Shown here one piece after another: positions 8,567 to 17,366 of a DNA stretch of 64,000 nt. This stretch comes from Pseudomonas alliivorans (GTDB taxonomy: Bacteria; Pseudomonadota; Gammaproteobacteria; Pseudomonadales; Pseudomonadaceae), in contig NZ_JAFFZW010000002.1 of assembly GCF_017826695.1 (NCBI RefSeq), forward strand, positions 558,001 through 622,000, given 5' to 3'. The position numbers and the translations under genes are program-made. Each line of letters begins with the position of its first letter. Positions within the stretch are counted from its first letter, which is position 1. Under the pieces are notes generated by a model. The model was not told where the DNA came from. It saw only the letters and a program-made list of their open reading frames with translations, and did not search any database.

Positions 8567-8937
8567 GAGAACTCCTGTTCATGATGGAACGAGACTGCAG
8601 CGCGAGGCGATGACGCCCAACTACGCGGCAGGTGCAGGTACAACGTTTGGGGCGTCTCTCGATTCAAAGATTAGCCGCAGAGATGATTACAGATTCCGGC
8701 CATCACCCGTGACCTTGTAAACGGTGACACGAAGGCTCAGCGACGGGGCATACAGGCTGGTTACATCAGGAGGGAGGCTGTCTGGCGGGGCTCAGGACCT
8801 GGTCCGAACGGGCCGGGGCCTGAGGGCTGGCGAATCTGGCATCGAGGCTGAAGCCAGCCCTGGCCGAACCAGGCAGCCTGATCGGCACGCCGGGTTGGCC
8901 TGGTCCTGTCCAAGGTATGAGTGAAAGATCCGACGCT
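8567..8937. other. Intergenic region, no gene seen
   Basis: About 370 bases between the esterase start and the monooxygenase stop. It should hold the esterase promoter. The short open frames have no convincing ribosome site. I see no clear palindrome or repeat. Confidence 0.5.
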
Positions 8938-10338
8938 TCAGGCGCTCTGCGGCTCGCGATGACGATTCAACGCTGCCAGATCACGAAACGCCGCGCCCGG
9001 ATGAGAGGCCTGCAGACGCGGTCCGTTGTCGAACAGCTTCTCGCGTAATGTGCCCTGAGCGTATTCGGTCTTGTACACACCGCGCTTCTGCAACTCCGGC
9101 ACCAGCAGCTCGACCGCATCGATGAAGGTTTCGTGCGTCAGTGCGTACGCCAGATTGAAGCCATCGACATCGGTGTCTTCGACCCATTCCTGCAACAGGT
9201 CGGCCACTGTTTCCGGGCTGCCGACAAACAGCGGACCGAAACCACCGATGCCAACCCAGTCGGCCAGTGCCTGCGGGGTCCAGATTGTATCGGGGTCGGC
9301 GGTGGAGAACGTTTCCACGGCCGACTGAATGGCATTGGTATGCACGTGCCTGAGGGGTTCATCGGGTCTGAACTGGCTGAAATCGATGCCGGTCCAGCCG
9401 GAAATCAACGCCATTGCACCCTCATAGCTGACCCAGCTTTTGTACTCCTCGAACCTGGCTTTCGCCTTGACATCGGTCTCGCCCAAAATTACGGTCTGCA
9501 GGTTGAAGATCAGCACGCTGGACGGATCCCGCCCCGCCTCGGCCGTGCGCCGGCGAATGTCGGCGACTGTTTTCTTCAGTAGCACTTTTGACGGCGAGGC
9601 GACAAACACGCATTCGGCATGCTCGGCGGCGAACTGCTTGCCCCGGCTGGACGCACCGGCCTGATACAACACAGGCGTGCGCTGTGGCGAGGGTTCGCAC
9701 AGGTGGATACCGGGCACCTGAAAGTGCTTGCCGACATGACGAATCTCATGAATTTTGCTCGGGTCGCTGAACACGCGTCGCTCCCGGTCACGCAGAATCG
9801 CGCCGTCTTCCCAACTGCCTTCCCAGAGCTTGTAGCAGACCTCCAGGTATTCCTCGGCGAAGTCATAGCGGGCATCGTGTTCGGTCAGGGTTTTCTGGCC
9901 CAGATTTTTTGCCCCGCTTTCCAGGTAGGACGTCACGATGTTCCACCCTGCCCGGCCCTTGGTCAGGTGATCAAGGGTCGACAGACGTCGGGCGAACGGG
10001 TACGGGTGCTCGAACGACAGCGACGCAGTGAGCCCAAAGCCCAGATGCTCGGTAACCAGCGCCATCGGCGGAATCAACTGCAGCGGATCATTGACCGGCA
10101 CCTGCGTGGCCTGGCGTATCGCCGCCTCGCCGTTGCCGCGATAGACGTCGTAAATGCCCAGCACATCTGCGATGAACAGGCCATCGAACTTGCCGCGCTC
10201 CAGAATCCTGGCCAGATCGGTCCAGTACTCCAGGTCCTTGTATTGCCAGGACCGGTCACGCGGATGGGCCCACAGGCCCGGTGATTGATGCCCCACGCAG
10301 TTCATGTCGAAGGCATTGAGGCGAATTTGACGGGACAT
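8938..10338 (-). CDS. LLM-class FMN-dependent monooxygenase (NtaA/SnaA/DszA family)
   Basis: A 466-residue flavin monooxygenase of the bacterial-luciferase fold. I chose the start at 10338 because AGGAG lies 7 bp upstream and the product then begins MSRQIRLNAFDMNCVGHQSP, as in the family. Diagnostic segments are GLWAHPRDRSWQYKDLEYW, the LTASLSFEHPYPFARRLSTLDHLTKGRAGWNIVTS core near residue 125-160, and PFVGSPETVADLLQEW-like residues near the C-terminus. Relatives oxidise sulfones, nitrilotriacetate or dibenzothiophene products using FMNH2 from a separate reductase. It is the last gene of a three-gene leftward operon with two acyl-CoA-dehydrogenase-like genes, a pairing typical of organosulfur scavenging. 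No flavin reductase is in the window. Confidence 0.9.
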   Translation of the reverse strand: MSRQIRLNAFDMNCVGHQSPGLWAHPRDRSWQYKDLEYWTDLARILERGKFDGLFIADVLGIYDVYRGNGEAAIRQATQVPVNDPLQLIPPMALVTEHLGFGLTASLSFEHPYPFARRLSTLDHLTKGRAGWNIVTSYLESGAKNLGQKTLTEHDARYDFAEEYLEVCYKLWEGSWEDGAILRDRERRVFSDPSKIHEIRHVGKHFQVPGIHLCEPSPQRTPVLYQAGASSRGKQFAAEHAECVFVASPSKVLLKKTVADIRRRTAEAGRDPSSVLIFNLQTVILGETDVKAKARFEEYKSWVSYEGAMALISGWTGIDFSQFRPDEPLRHVHTNAIQSAVETFSTADPDTIWTPQALADWVGIGGFGPLFVGSPETVADLLQEWVEDTDVDGFNLAYALTHETFIDAVELLVPELQKRGVYKTEYAQGTLREKLFDNGPRLQASHPGAAFRDLAALNRHREPQSA

Positions 10339-10342
10339 GCAG

Positions 10343-10783
10343 TCACTCCTGAAGCTGAGGCGGGGCAACGCCGTTGAGGCGATGGTTGCCCAGCACCTGA
10401 TAGTGCCAGCGCAGCGGTTCACGACCGGTCTGCGGCGGCAGGGACTGACGCTGGCCGGTCAGTTCGTACTGCACGTTGTCCACCGCCAGCAACGCATCGG
10501 CACTGGCAATGACCGCTTCGGTGCTGGCGATCAGGCGCGGCTCGGGAGAGCCTTCAAGCGTCTGTGCCCGCTCCAGCAGCGCTGCCGCCAAGTCGATGCG
10601 GATCTGCAGATCGCCAATCTTGCCGATCACGTAAGGCTCCTCGACGATGCGCTGCACATCGCTGAACGCCCAGGGCTGGCCCTGTTCACGCAGATAATCG
10701 AGGGTCTGCTGCAAGCCTCGCCGTGCGTCGTTCAGGTCTTCGGCAGCAACCGCCAGTTGGGTGTCGATAATTGAATGAGACAA
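10343..10783 (-). CDS. Stand-alone C-terminal-domain fragment of an acyl-CoA-dehydrogenase-like (SfnB-type) protein
   Basis: A 146-residue protein equivalent only to the C-terminal helical domain of the gene just upstream. Its tail RWHYQVLGNHRLNGVAPP parallels RWKYHLIGNRVLNGVAPP of the full-length neighbour, and KIGDLQIRIDLAAALLERA parallels the dimerisation helices. The FAD/substrate domains and the conserved LDRHWRNARTHT segment are absent. The start is a TTG at 10783 with AAGGAG 8 bp upstream, 15 bp after the neighbour's stop; no ATG fits. It ends 4 bp before the monooxygenase start, so it is translated within the operon. It may be a decayed duplicate or an accessory subunit. Confidence 0.75.
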   Translation of the reverse strand: MSHSIIDTQLAVAAEDLNDARRGLQQTLDYLREQGQPWAFSDVQRIVEEPYVIGKIGDLQIRIDLAAALLERAQTLEGSPEPRLIASTEAVIASADALLAVDNVQYELTGQRQSLPPQTGREPLRWHYQVLGNHRLNGVAPPQLQE

Positions 10784-10798
10784 ATGACTGCTCCTTGA

Positions 10799-12001
10799 TC
10801 AGTTCCAGGCATGGCGCGGCGGCGCGACACCGTTGAGTACGCGATTGCCGATCAGGTGATATTTCCAGCGAGCGGGATCGTGCAGCGTGTGGGTTCTGGC
10901 GTTGCGCCAATGGCGATCCAGGTTCAGCGAGCCCAGTACCGAGCGGGTGCCGGCCAGTTCGAACAGCTTGCTGCTGACCAGCAAGGCAATCTGCGCCGAC
11001 AGCACCTTTGCCTGAGCGACAACCACCGAAGCGTGCGCAACACTGGCTTCACTGGGTTCGGCCAGCGCCTGATCGATAGCCTGCCCGGCCCTGGCCAGGA
11101 TTGCGTCGGTGCCGTGCAGTCGCCATTGCAGATCGCCGATGGTTGCGATGCTGAACGGGTCTTGCCAGCCGAAGTCCTGTTTGCTGTCGATCCACGGCCG
11201 CGCCAGTCGCGCATGCCTGAGGGTTTCCTCGAACGCGCCGTGGGCGATGCCAGTGTCGACAGCCGCCTGAATGATTTGCGAAATCGGACCATGCGCCGTG
11301 GGTTCGTCAAACGCCCGGTGCGCAGGAATCACTGCACTTCTGGGCACCGTCACGGCCCTCAGAACAGCGCCACCGCTGGCCGTGGTGCGCTGGCCGAACC
11401 CATCCCAGCTATCGATGATGGTCAGGCCGGGACTGTCGCGCTCCACAAATGCGATAAACGCATTGTCCTGCTCATCCACGCCCACCACAGGCACAATGTG
11501 AGCGAACAACGCTCCGGTGCAGTAAAACTTCTCACCGTCCACCACGGCCCGTTCGCCATCAAAGCGGATGCGGGTCTGGAAAGTACCGGCGTTCTTGCTT
11601 TTCGACTCCGAGAACGCGTTGCCGAAGCGATAGCCCGCCAGCGCCTTGGCGAAGTAATGGCGCTTCTGCTCTTCGGTGCCGGTCTGTAACAGGATGTCGA
11701 GAATACCCAGATGATTCTGAGGGATCTGTCCCAACGAAGGGTCGGCGGCCGAGATGATCCTGATCACCTCGGCGACCGTCACATAAGACACCCCGGCGCC
11801 GCCGTAGGCTTTCGGCACAGTGATGGCCCACAGGCCGCTGGCGGAGAATTCATCCAGTTCCGCAATGGGCAGACGGCGCTCGCGATCACGGACCGAGGCC
11901 TCTTCGGCAAAACGCACGGCAAGCGCTCTGGCGACCTCAATGGCCTCGGCATCCGAGGTGATGACATGGGCCCTTGGCGGGCTTTTAACAGGGTGGCTCA
12001 T
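10799..12001 (-). CDS. SfnB/DszC-type acyl-CoA-dehydrogenase-family flavoprotein
   Basis: A 400-residue protein of the acyl-CoA dehydrogenase fold, in the branch containing SfnB and DszC that works on sulfur compounds with reduced flavin. Seen are VPKAYGGAGVSYVTVAEVIRIIS (about 60-85), FSESKSKNAGTFQTRI, the DSWDGFGQRTTASGG segment and the C-terminal LDRHWRNARTHTLHDP motif. I chose MSHPVK at 12001 because AGGAA is 7 bp upstream; an ATG six codons earlier lacks a ribosome site. It is first in the leftward operon, with a sigma-54-type promoter 60 bp upstream and a 20-bp shared element behind that. The substrate is unproven. Confidence 0.87.
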   Translation of the reverse strand: MSHPVKSPPRAHVITSDAEAIEVARALAVRFAEEASVRDRERRLPIAELDEFSASGLWAITVPKAYGGAGVSYVTVAEVIRIISAADPSLGQIPQNHLGILDILLQTGTEEQKRHYFAKALAGYRFGNAFSESKSKNAGTFQTRIRFDGERAVVDGEKFYCTGALFAHIVPVVGVDEQDNAFIAFVERDSPGLTIIDSWDGFGQRTTASGGAVLRAVTVPRSAVIPAHRAFDEPTAHGPISQIIQAAVDTGIAHGAFEETLRHARLARPWIDSKQDFGWQDPFSIATIGDLQWRLHGTDAILARAGQAIDQALAEPSEASVAHASVVVAQAKVLSAQIALLVSSKLFELAGTRSVLGSLNLDRHWRNARTHTLHDPARWKYHLIGNRVLNGVAPPRHAWN

Positions 12002-12062
12002 GGGCAGGTTCCTGATCATCGATAACAGGTTGAAAACGGCTCAACACGCACGATTCAGGTAT

Positions 12063-12080
12063 TGCACAGGCCGTGCCTGA
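12063..12080 (-). promoter_or_regulatory. Sigma-54 promoter of the leftward monooxygenase operon
   Basis: Read on the minus strand, TCAGGCACGGCCTGTGCA has GG and GC elements separated by exactly 10 bp. It matches TGGCACG-N4-TTGCA at all but two positions. It predicts a transcript start near 12052, about 50 bp before the ATG at 12001. The same element precedes 12575 and 18368. Confidence 0.75.
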
Positions 12081-12161
12081 ACATGACTTTCCTTTGAATA
12101 CAGTCAGTTGCAGAACACTCTTGAAGCAGCATCAGCATCTACATGAACAGATTGTTCAAAG

Positions 12162-12181
12162 GCTGTTGCTGGGAGAACAGC
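12162..12181. promoter_or_regulatory. Upstream activator element, copy 1
   Basis: GCTGTTGCTGGGAGAACAGC, an imperfect palindrome about 80 bp behind the leftward sigma-54 promoter. It matches the elements at 12431 and 18557 (17 to 18 of 20 bases against the latter). It is the expected position and form of an enhancer-binding-protein site; the regulator is not in the window. Confidence 0.65.
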
Positions 12182-12430
12182 AGCGTGTTCACCGCGCTGC
12201 CGCGCCCTGCCAGTGATGATGAATGTCCTCGCGCCCGGCCGTCTGTTACGGGTCTGAGCCTGGATCAGCGACGCCTGAGGCAGTGAATGAGGCATGAAGG
12301 CTTTCGTCGAAGGAAGGATCGAAGGTGCCATAGCAGCGAATGTGCCATACCGTAAAACCCTGCAGATCAACACGTTGCGAAACCTGATGCAAAACGTTCG
12401 GTGTTCGGTTTGCAGCCAAGCTGTTGAGGC

Positions 12431-12450
12431 GCTGTTGCAAGGCCAACATC
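12431..12450. promoter_or_regulatory. Upstream activator element, copy 2
   Basis: GCTGTTGCAAGGCCAACATC, about 50 bp behind the rightward sigma-54 promoter at 12497. It shares GCTGTTGC and the AACA core with the other two copies. It probably binds the same activator. Confidence 0.6.
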
Positions 12451-12496
12451 TGCAACTGCCCAAAAAACAAATAGTCTTAAAAATCAATTGATTGGA

Positions 12497-12515
12497 TTCA
12501 GGCACAGACCCTGCA
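12497..12515 (+). promoter_or_regulatory. Sigma-54 promoter of the rightward dehydrogenase gene
   Basis: TTCAGGCACAGACCCTGCA has GG (12501-12502) and GC (12513-12514) with 10 bp between. It is 15 of 19 identical to the promoter of the divergent operon. The predicted start near 12526 lies about 50 bp before the ATG. An inverted repeat, ATTGGC-CGAGT-GCCAAT (12535-12551), lies in the leader. Confidence 0.7.
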
Positions 12516-12574
12516 ATGACCTGAGCGACCTCTCATTGGCCGAGTGCCAATCTTCCAGCGCTCAGGAGCACTGC

Positions 12575-13813
12575 ATGACTTTATCGACCGACGCCAACCC
12601 GCTGTCCCTTGGAACCGACTATGAAGCCCTCGCCAACCGCTTCCGCCCGATCTTTCGTGAGATCGGCGCGGGCGCGGTCGAGCGCGAAAAAGGCCGGAGC
12701 CTGCCCTTCGAACCCATTGCCTGGCTCAGGCAGGCAGGCTTTGGCGCAGTCCGCGTGCCGAAGGCATACGGCGGCAGCGGTGCTTCGGTGGGCCAACTGT
12801 TTCAGTTGCTGATCGAACTGGCCGAAGCGGATTCGAACATTCCACAAGCGTTGCGCGCGCATTTCGCTTTTGTTGAAGACCGCCTGAATGCCCCCGCCAG
12901 CCCCGACCGGGACAAATGGTTTGCGCGTTTCGTTGCAGGTGATCTGATCGGCAACGGCTGGACCGAAGTCGGCGCAGTGAAGATCGGCGACGTGATCACC
13001 AAGGTCAGTGCCCGGGGTGACGGTTTTGTGCTCAACGGCCGCAAGTTCTACAGCACAGGCAGCATCTTCGCGGACTGGATCGATGTGTACGCCCAGCGTG
13101 CCGACAACGGTGCCGACGTGATCGCTGTGGTCGATGCGCACCATGCCGGCGTGCGTCACAGCGATGACTGGGATGGATTCGGCCAGCGCACCACCGGCAG
13201 CGGCACGTCCGTCTACGAGAACGTGCCGCTGCCCGCCGAACACGTGATCCCGTTCGAGCAGCGTTTCAAATATCAGACGGCTTTTTATCAGCTGGTATTG
13301 CTGGCCGTGCTGGCAGGCATTGGTCGGGCCGTCGAGCGGGATATCGCCCAGGAAGTGCGGGATCGCAAGCGCGTTTTCAGCACCGGCAACGCCGACAGCG
13401 TGAGCCAGGACGCCCAGGTGCAACAGGTGGTCGGGCAGATTGCAGCGCAGGTCTACGCGGCCGAGGCGGCTACCCTGCGTTCGGCAGAACCTCTGCAGCG
13501 CGCTTATCTGGCCCGGTTCGGCAACGATGCGCAACTGGAGAAGGACGCCAACATCGCCGCTGAAATCGAGACCGCGAAAGCGCAGGTGATCGTCTCGGAA
13601 CTGGTATTGCGCACAGCCACCGACCTGTTCAACGCACTCGGCGCATCGGGGGTCAGCGTCAACAAGGCGCTGGACCGCCACTGGCGCAACGCACGCACGG
13701 CGGCTTCGCACAATCCGCTGATCTACAAGGCACGCATCGTCGGCGACTGGCGCATCAACGGCACAGAGCCGCCTTATGTCTGGCAGATCGGCAACGGCTC
13801 GGGCAAGGCCTGA
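12575..13813 (+). CDS. Acyl-CoA-dehydrogenase-family flavoprotein (SfnB/DszC-like)
   Basis: A 412-residue second full-length member of the same family. I chose the ATG at 12575 because CAGGAG lies 6 bp upstream, and residues before it have no family match. Landmarks are VPKAYGGSGASVGQLFQLLIELAEADSNI (about 57-85), IGNGWTEVGAVKIGD, HSDDWDGFGQRTTGSGTSV, and the C-terminal LDRHWRNARTAASHNP. The last motif is also in the leftward SfnB-like protein, so the two are paralogues. It is transcribed away from the monooxygenase operon from its own sigma-54 promoter. It converges on the ABC importer, 9 bp from its last gene. The likely role is FMNH2-dependent oxidation of an organosulfur-like compound. 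Confidence 0.87.
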   Translation: MTLSTDANPLSLGTDYEALANRFRPIFREIGAGAVEREKGRSLPFEPIAWLRQAGFGAVRVPKAYGGSGASVGQLFQLLIELAEADSNIPQALRAHFAFVEDRLNAPASPDRDKWFARFVAGDLIGNGWTEVGAVKIGDVITKVSARGDGFVLNGRKFYSTGSIFADWIDVYAQRADNGADVIAVVDAHHAGVRHSDDWDGFGQRTTGSGTSVYENVPLPAEHVIPFEQRFKYQTAFYQLVLLAVLAGIGRAVERDIAQEVRDRKRVFSTGNADSVSQDAQVQQVVGQIAAQVYAAEAATLRSAEPLQRAYLARFGNDAQLEKDANIAAEIETAKAQVIVSELVLRTATDLFNALGASGVSVNKALDRHWRNARTAASHNPLIYKARIVGDWRINGTEPPYVWQIGNGSGKA

Positions 13814-13822
13814 GCCGCTGTG

Positions 13823-14809
13823 TCAGTGAGCATCCCGTAGCAGGTGGCGACTGGCGAAACTGAAGGCCAGCACCAGAAAGATCAGCGCTCCGGTCGCCAC
13901 CTGTTGCCAATAGAAATTCCAGCCAATCAGCAACAACCCATTGGCAATCACGTTGATGAACAGCACGCCCAATAACGTTCCGACAATGTTGGGCCGTCCC
14001 TGACGACTCAAGGTGGTGCCCATGAATACTGCGCCAATCGCGCTGATCAGGTAGGCATTGCCCGACATCGGCACGTAGGCGTTGACCGTCGAGCCAAGCA
14101 GAATGCCCGCCACCGCGCAGGCCAGTGCGCTGCCGACAAACACTTGAACGGCAATGCGCCGGATCGACAGACCCGAGTAATACGCCAGTTGTGGCTGCGA
14201 ACCCACCGCCAGAATCTCGCGCCCCAGACGCCCGCGCGCCAGCACCAGGCCGTAACCGCCTGCCATTGACGCGACCAGCCAGACTGGCAACGGCAACCCC
14301 AGAATCACCAGACCGGTTATGCCAGGTAACACCCCCTGAGCGATATAGATCGGCTGCCCGCCATCCGACAGCAACTGCTGCACGCTGGTGCCAATGAACA
14401 GCGTGCCCAGCGTCGCCAGAAACGGCGAAATGCGCAGACCGGCAATCAACAGCGCGTTGAACGCCCCGGCCGCGCCGCCCGCCAACAACGCGACGACCAC
14501 CGCAACGCCCAGCCCGTAGCCGCCATTGAGCGCGACCACAAACGCCAGGCTGGCAAAGTCCACGGCGGTACCCACCGACAGGTCGATTCCGCCCGCCGCC
14601 ACTGCCCAGGTCATGCCGACCGCGACGATTGCCAGCAGCACGAAGTTGTTCAGGATCAGACTCGACAGGTTGCCCCAGCTCAGGAAACCCGGTGCCTCCA
14701 GCGCGAAGAACACCAGAATGACAAGGATGAGTACCGGTAACGTGGCCGTCAGCAAACGCGGCAAAAAGCTGTTTCGTGCCGATGAAGCAGTCAGGGTCAG
14801 CGTACTCAT
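13823..14809 (-). CDS. Ribose-type ABC importer permease (second permease)
   Basis: A 328-residue integral membrane protein of the BPD_transp_2/RbsC family with about 8-10 hydrophobic segments. It carries the family motif AVGMTWAVAAGGIDLSVGTAVDFA near residue 62-85, and NAYLISAIGAVFMGTTLSRQGRPNIVGTLLGVLFI in the coupling-helix region. It overlaps the end of the upstream permease by 4 bp (ATGA-type) and is last in a four-gene leftward operon. Two different permeases imply a heterodimeric channel. The substrate is unknown; the neighbours suggest a small sulfur- or plant-derived compound rather than ribose. Confidence 0.9.
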   Translation of the reverse strand: MSTLTLTASSARNSFLPRLLTATLPVLILVILVFFALEAPGFLSWGNLSSLILNNFVLLAIVAVGMTWAVAAGGIDLSVGTAVDFASLAFVVALNGGYGLGVAVVVALLAGGAAGAFNALLIAGLRISPFLATLGTLFIGTSVQQLLSDGGQPIYIAQGVLPGITGLVILGLPLPVWLVASMAGGYGLVLARGRLGREILAVGSQPQLAYYSGLSIRRIAVQVFVGSALACAVAGILLGSTVNAYVPMSGNAYLISAIGAVFMGTTLSRQGRPNIVGTLLGVLFINVIANGLLLIGWNFYWQQVATGALIFLVLAFSFASRHLLRDAH

Positions 14810-15810
14810 TGTTCACCCTCCGGTTGGCCGACGGCGCCGGAAAAGGCCACCACCAGCAGAATCAGCACGCCTTGCACGCCGTTGACCCAGAAGCTGGAAA
14901 TGTTCAGCAACTGGAAGCCATTGATGAGAAAACCCAACAGCAGGGTCGCCAGCAGGGTCCCGGGAATGTTGGCGGTCAGACGTCTGGAAAACACCGAACC
15001 GAGAAAGGCAATCGCCACCACCGACAGCAGCAGGTCGCCAGAACCGGTCGTGCTGCCGCTGAACACCGCGGCGGAACAGAATGCAGCCAAGGCCGCGCAG
15101 GTTCCGGCGATCAGGTACGTGGAGAACACATAACCACGGGGATTCAAACCGGCCGCTATCGCTGCCAGCGGGTATTGGCCAATGGCGTACAGGCGCAGGC
15201 CGTAGGCGCTGCGCTGAATGACCACATGCAACACGGCAGCCACGCTCAACAGCACCCAGGCCAGGGCCGGTACGCCCAGCCATTCACCCGAAGCCAACAC
15301 GTCCAACAGCGCAGAGTCAGTGGCCAGCACGGTATTCTGGGTCAGCACCAGTTCCAGCCCTGCGACCAGGTTCATGCTTGCCAGGGTTGCCAGCAACGGC
15401 GGTAATCGGAGAAACACGACCGCCAGCCCATTCGATGCACCGACCAACAGACCGCAGCCCAATGTAAGCGCTACCGCTTGCCAGGTTTCCAGCCCCGCGT
15501 TGTTCAAGCTGCTGTAGACCGCCGCGCATAACCCCAGATTGGCCGCGAGCGACAGGTCCAGCCCGCCGCGAACCACGTTGGAGCCGCCGCCGATCACCAC
15601 GCAGGTCAGCCCCAGCGCGAGAATGCCCAGTACCGCAGATTGGGCAAACACGTTGCTGAGGTTGCCGACGCTCAGGAAGTTCGGCGCACTCAGGGCAAAC
15701 CCCAACAGAATGATCAGAAACACCAGCAGGGAGCCGCGCTGCGCAAGACGCAGCAGCCACCCTGAAGACGGGCCGGAGGGGTCACGAATGGATATTTCAA
15801 GCCCGGACAT
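14806..15810 (-). CDS. Ribose-type ABC importer permease (first permease)
   Basis: A 334-residue RbsC-family permease. I chose the start MSGLEISIRDPS at 15810 because GAGGAG lies 9 bp upstream; the longer frame overlaps the ATPase gene extensively. Visible are the hydrophobic helices and the conserved SNVVRGGLDLSLAANLGLCAAV near residue 75-95, followed by the LLLSVVAIAFLGSVFSRRLTANIPGTLLATLLLGFL coupling region. The start overlaps the ATPase stop by 14 bp, indicating translational coupling. It pairs with the permease at 13823. Confidence 0.9.
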   Translation of the reverse strand: MSGLEISIRDPSGPSSGWLLRLAQRGSLLVFLIILLGFALSAPNFLSVGNLSNVFAQSAVLGILALGLTCVVIGGGSNVVRGGLDLSLAANLGLCAAVYSSLNNAGLETWQAVALTLGCGLLVGASNGLAVVFLRLPPLLATLASMNLVAGLELVLTQNTVLATDSALLDVLASGEWLGVPALAWVLLSVAAVLHVVIQRSAYGLRLYAIGQYPLAAIAAGLNPRGYVFSTYLIAGTCAALAAFCSAAVFSGSTTGSGDLLLSVVAIAFLGSVFSRRLTANIPGTLLATLLLGFLINGFQLLNISSFWVNGVQGVLILLVVAFSGAVGQPEGEQ

Positions 15811-17353
15811 GTTTGCGCTCCTCATGGGCCTGATCAATGACTGTTTCGCGCTCGCTGGCCCCGGTGGCGCAGGCCAGCAACTCATCGCTGTCGGTGGTGC
15901 GCGCGTCGAATTCACCCGCGGTCCGGCCCCGGTGCAGCACTACGATGCGCTGCGTGATCCCGATCAGCTCCGGCAGGTCCGACGACAGCACCAGAACCGC
16001 AGCACCGCCCTCGGCCAGCCTGGCGATCAGCCGATAGATTTCGGTCTTGGCGCCGATATCGACACCCACACTCGGCTCGTCGAGCAAATACAACGACGAC
16101 TGTCGGCTGAGCCATTTGGCCAGCGCAACTTTCTGCTGATTGCCACCGCTGAGCGATTGCACTGCGCTGCCCTGCCCCGAGGTCTTTATTGCCAACTCAT
16201 GGATCAGCCGCTCGCTCTCGCGAACCTGCGCCTTGCCGTCCAGCAGGCCCCAGCGGCTGAACCGGCCCAGACTGGCCAGCGTGATGTTTTCCAGCACCGA
16301 AAGCGCTGGCGCGATGCCGTGGCTGCGACGCTCTTCCGGCACCAATGCAATGCCATGGCGAACTGCGTCGCGTGGCGACTTCAACCGAAGCGGCTTACCC
16401 TTGAGAAGCAGTTCGCCCCGAGAGGGTTTAACCAGCCCGAACAGACTCTTGAGCAACTCCTTGGCGCCGGAACCGACCAGTCCGGTCAGACCGACCACCT
16501 CGCCGCGTCCTACTGTGAGGTCAATGCCTTCGTAAGCCTGGTCCGCGCCGAGTCCTTTCAGCTCAAGCACTGGCGGCCCAGGGGTCGTCCGGGCCCGGGG
16601 ATACAGCTCACCGACATCGCGGTTGACCATCAGCCGGGCGATCTGCGCAGTACTGGTGACAGCCGGGTCCACCACTGCCACATCGCGCCCATTACGCAGC
16701 ACGGTCACCTGATCACACAGCGATTCGATTTCCTGCAGGTAATGCGAGATGTACAGAATCGTCAGCCCTTCATGACGCAGACGCCGCACGATGGACAGCA
16801 ACCGGTCCACTTCCCGCTTCACCAGCGATACGCTCGGCTCGTCGAACACCAGTATTTTCGGCTTTGCGATCAGTGCGCGGATGATCTGCACAATCTGCCG
16901 TTGGGCACTGTCCAGATCACGAATCAGAGCCCCTTTCGGAAACGCCATGGCGAAGTAATCGTGGATCAGCCGAGCGGCCTCACGCTCCTGAGCGCGACGA
17001 TCCACCCACAGGCCGCGCCTGATCTCCTGACCGAAGAACAGCGCCTCACCCACCGTGAAGCTTCCAGGCAGCAAGCGCTCCTGATGAATGAACTGCACGC
17101 CCAGCGTTTCGACCTGACGCGGCGTGAAAACATCGAAAGACTCGCCATGAACGCTCAGGCTGCCCTTGTCGGCCTTGTGAATGCCGGCCAGCACCTTGAT
17201 CAGGGTCGATTTGCCTGCGCCGTTTTCACCGACCAGACCATGAATGGTGCCCGGTTCGACGCGCAGACTGACCCCGTCCAGCGCCTGAGTCGCGCCGAAG
17301 CGTTTGCAGATGCCCAGCAGGTGCAAGGCAGGCGGTGACGTCACTGAAGTCAT
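15797..17353 (-). CDS. Ribose-type ABC importer ATPase (RbsA-like, two nucleotide domains)
   Basis: A 518-residue duplicated ABC ATPase of the RbsA/MglA class. The N-terminal domain has Walker A GENGAGKST (about 44-52), the degenerate first signature and Walker B ILVFDEP near residue 160. The C-terminal domain has the shortened Walker A region GLVGSGAKE typical of the second RbsA domain, the signature LSGGNQQKV and LYLLDEPSVGVDIG. I chose MTSVTSPPALHLLG at 17353 because it begins the fold; earlier codons overlap the binding-protein gene. It starts 13 bp after the binding-protein stop, within the operon. Confidence 0.92.
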   Translation of the reverse strand: MTSVTSPPALHLLGICKRFGATQALDGVSLRVEPGTIHGLVGENGAGKSTLIKVLAGIHKADKGSLSVHGESFDVFTPRQVETLGVQFIHQERLLPGSFTVGEALFFGQEIRRGLWVDRRAQEREAARLIHDYFAMAFPKGALIRDLDSAQRQIVQIIRALIAKPKILVFDEPSVSLVKREVDRLLSIVRRLRHEGLTILYISHYLQEIESLCDQVTVLRNGRDVAVVDPAVTSTAQIARLMVNRDVGELYPRARTTPGPPVLELKGLGADQAYEGIDLTVGRGEVVGLTGLVGSGAKELLKSLFGLVKPSRGELLLKGKPLRLKSPRDAVRHGIALVPEERRSHGIAPALSVLENITLASLGRFSRWGLLDGKAQVRESERLIHELAIKTSGQGSAVQSLSGGNQQKVALAKWLSRQSSLYLLDEPSVGVDIGAKTEIYRLIARLAEGGAAVLVLSSDLPELIGITQRIVVLHRGRTAGEFDARTTDSDELLACATGASERETVIDQAHEERKHVRA

Positions 17354-17366
17354 GGTCAACTCCTGT

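Noticed and set aside
10799..12001. A true fatty-acid acyl-CoA dehydrogenase function
   Set aside because: The protein has the SfnB/DszC-type segments and sits with an LLM monooxygenase, so beta-oxidation is unlikely.
15539..17338. A 599-residue open frame on the plus strand
   Set aside because: It is antisense to the importer ATPase and first permease, which have clear family motifs. It is a high-GC shadow frame without a ribosome site or family match.
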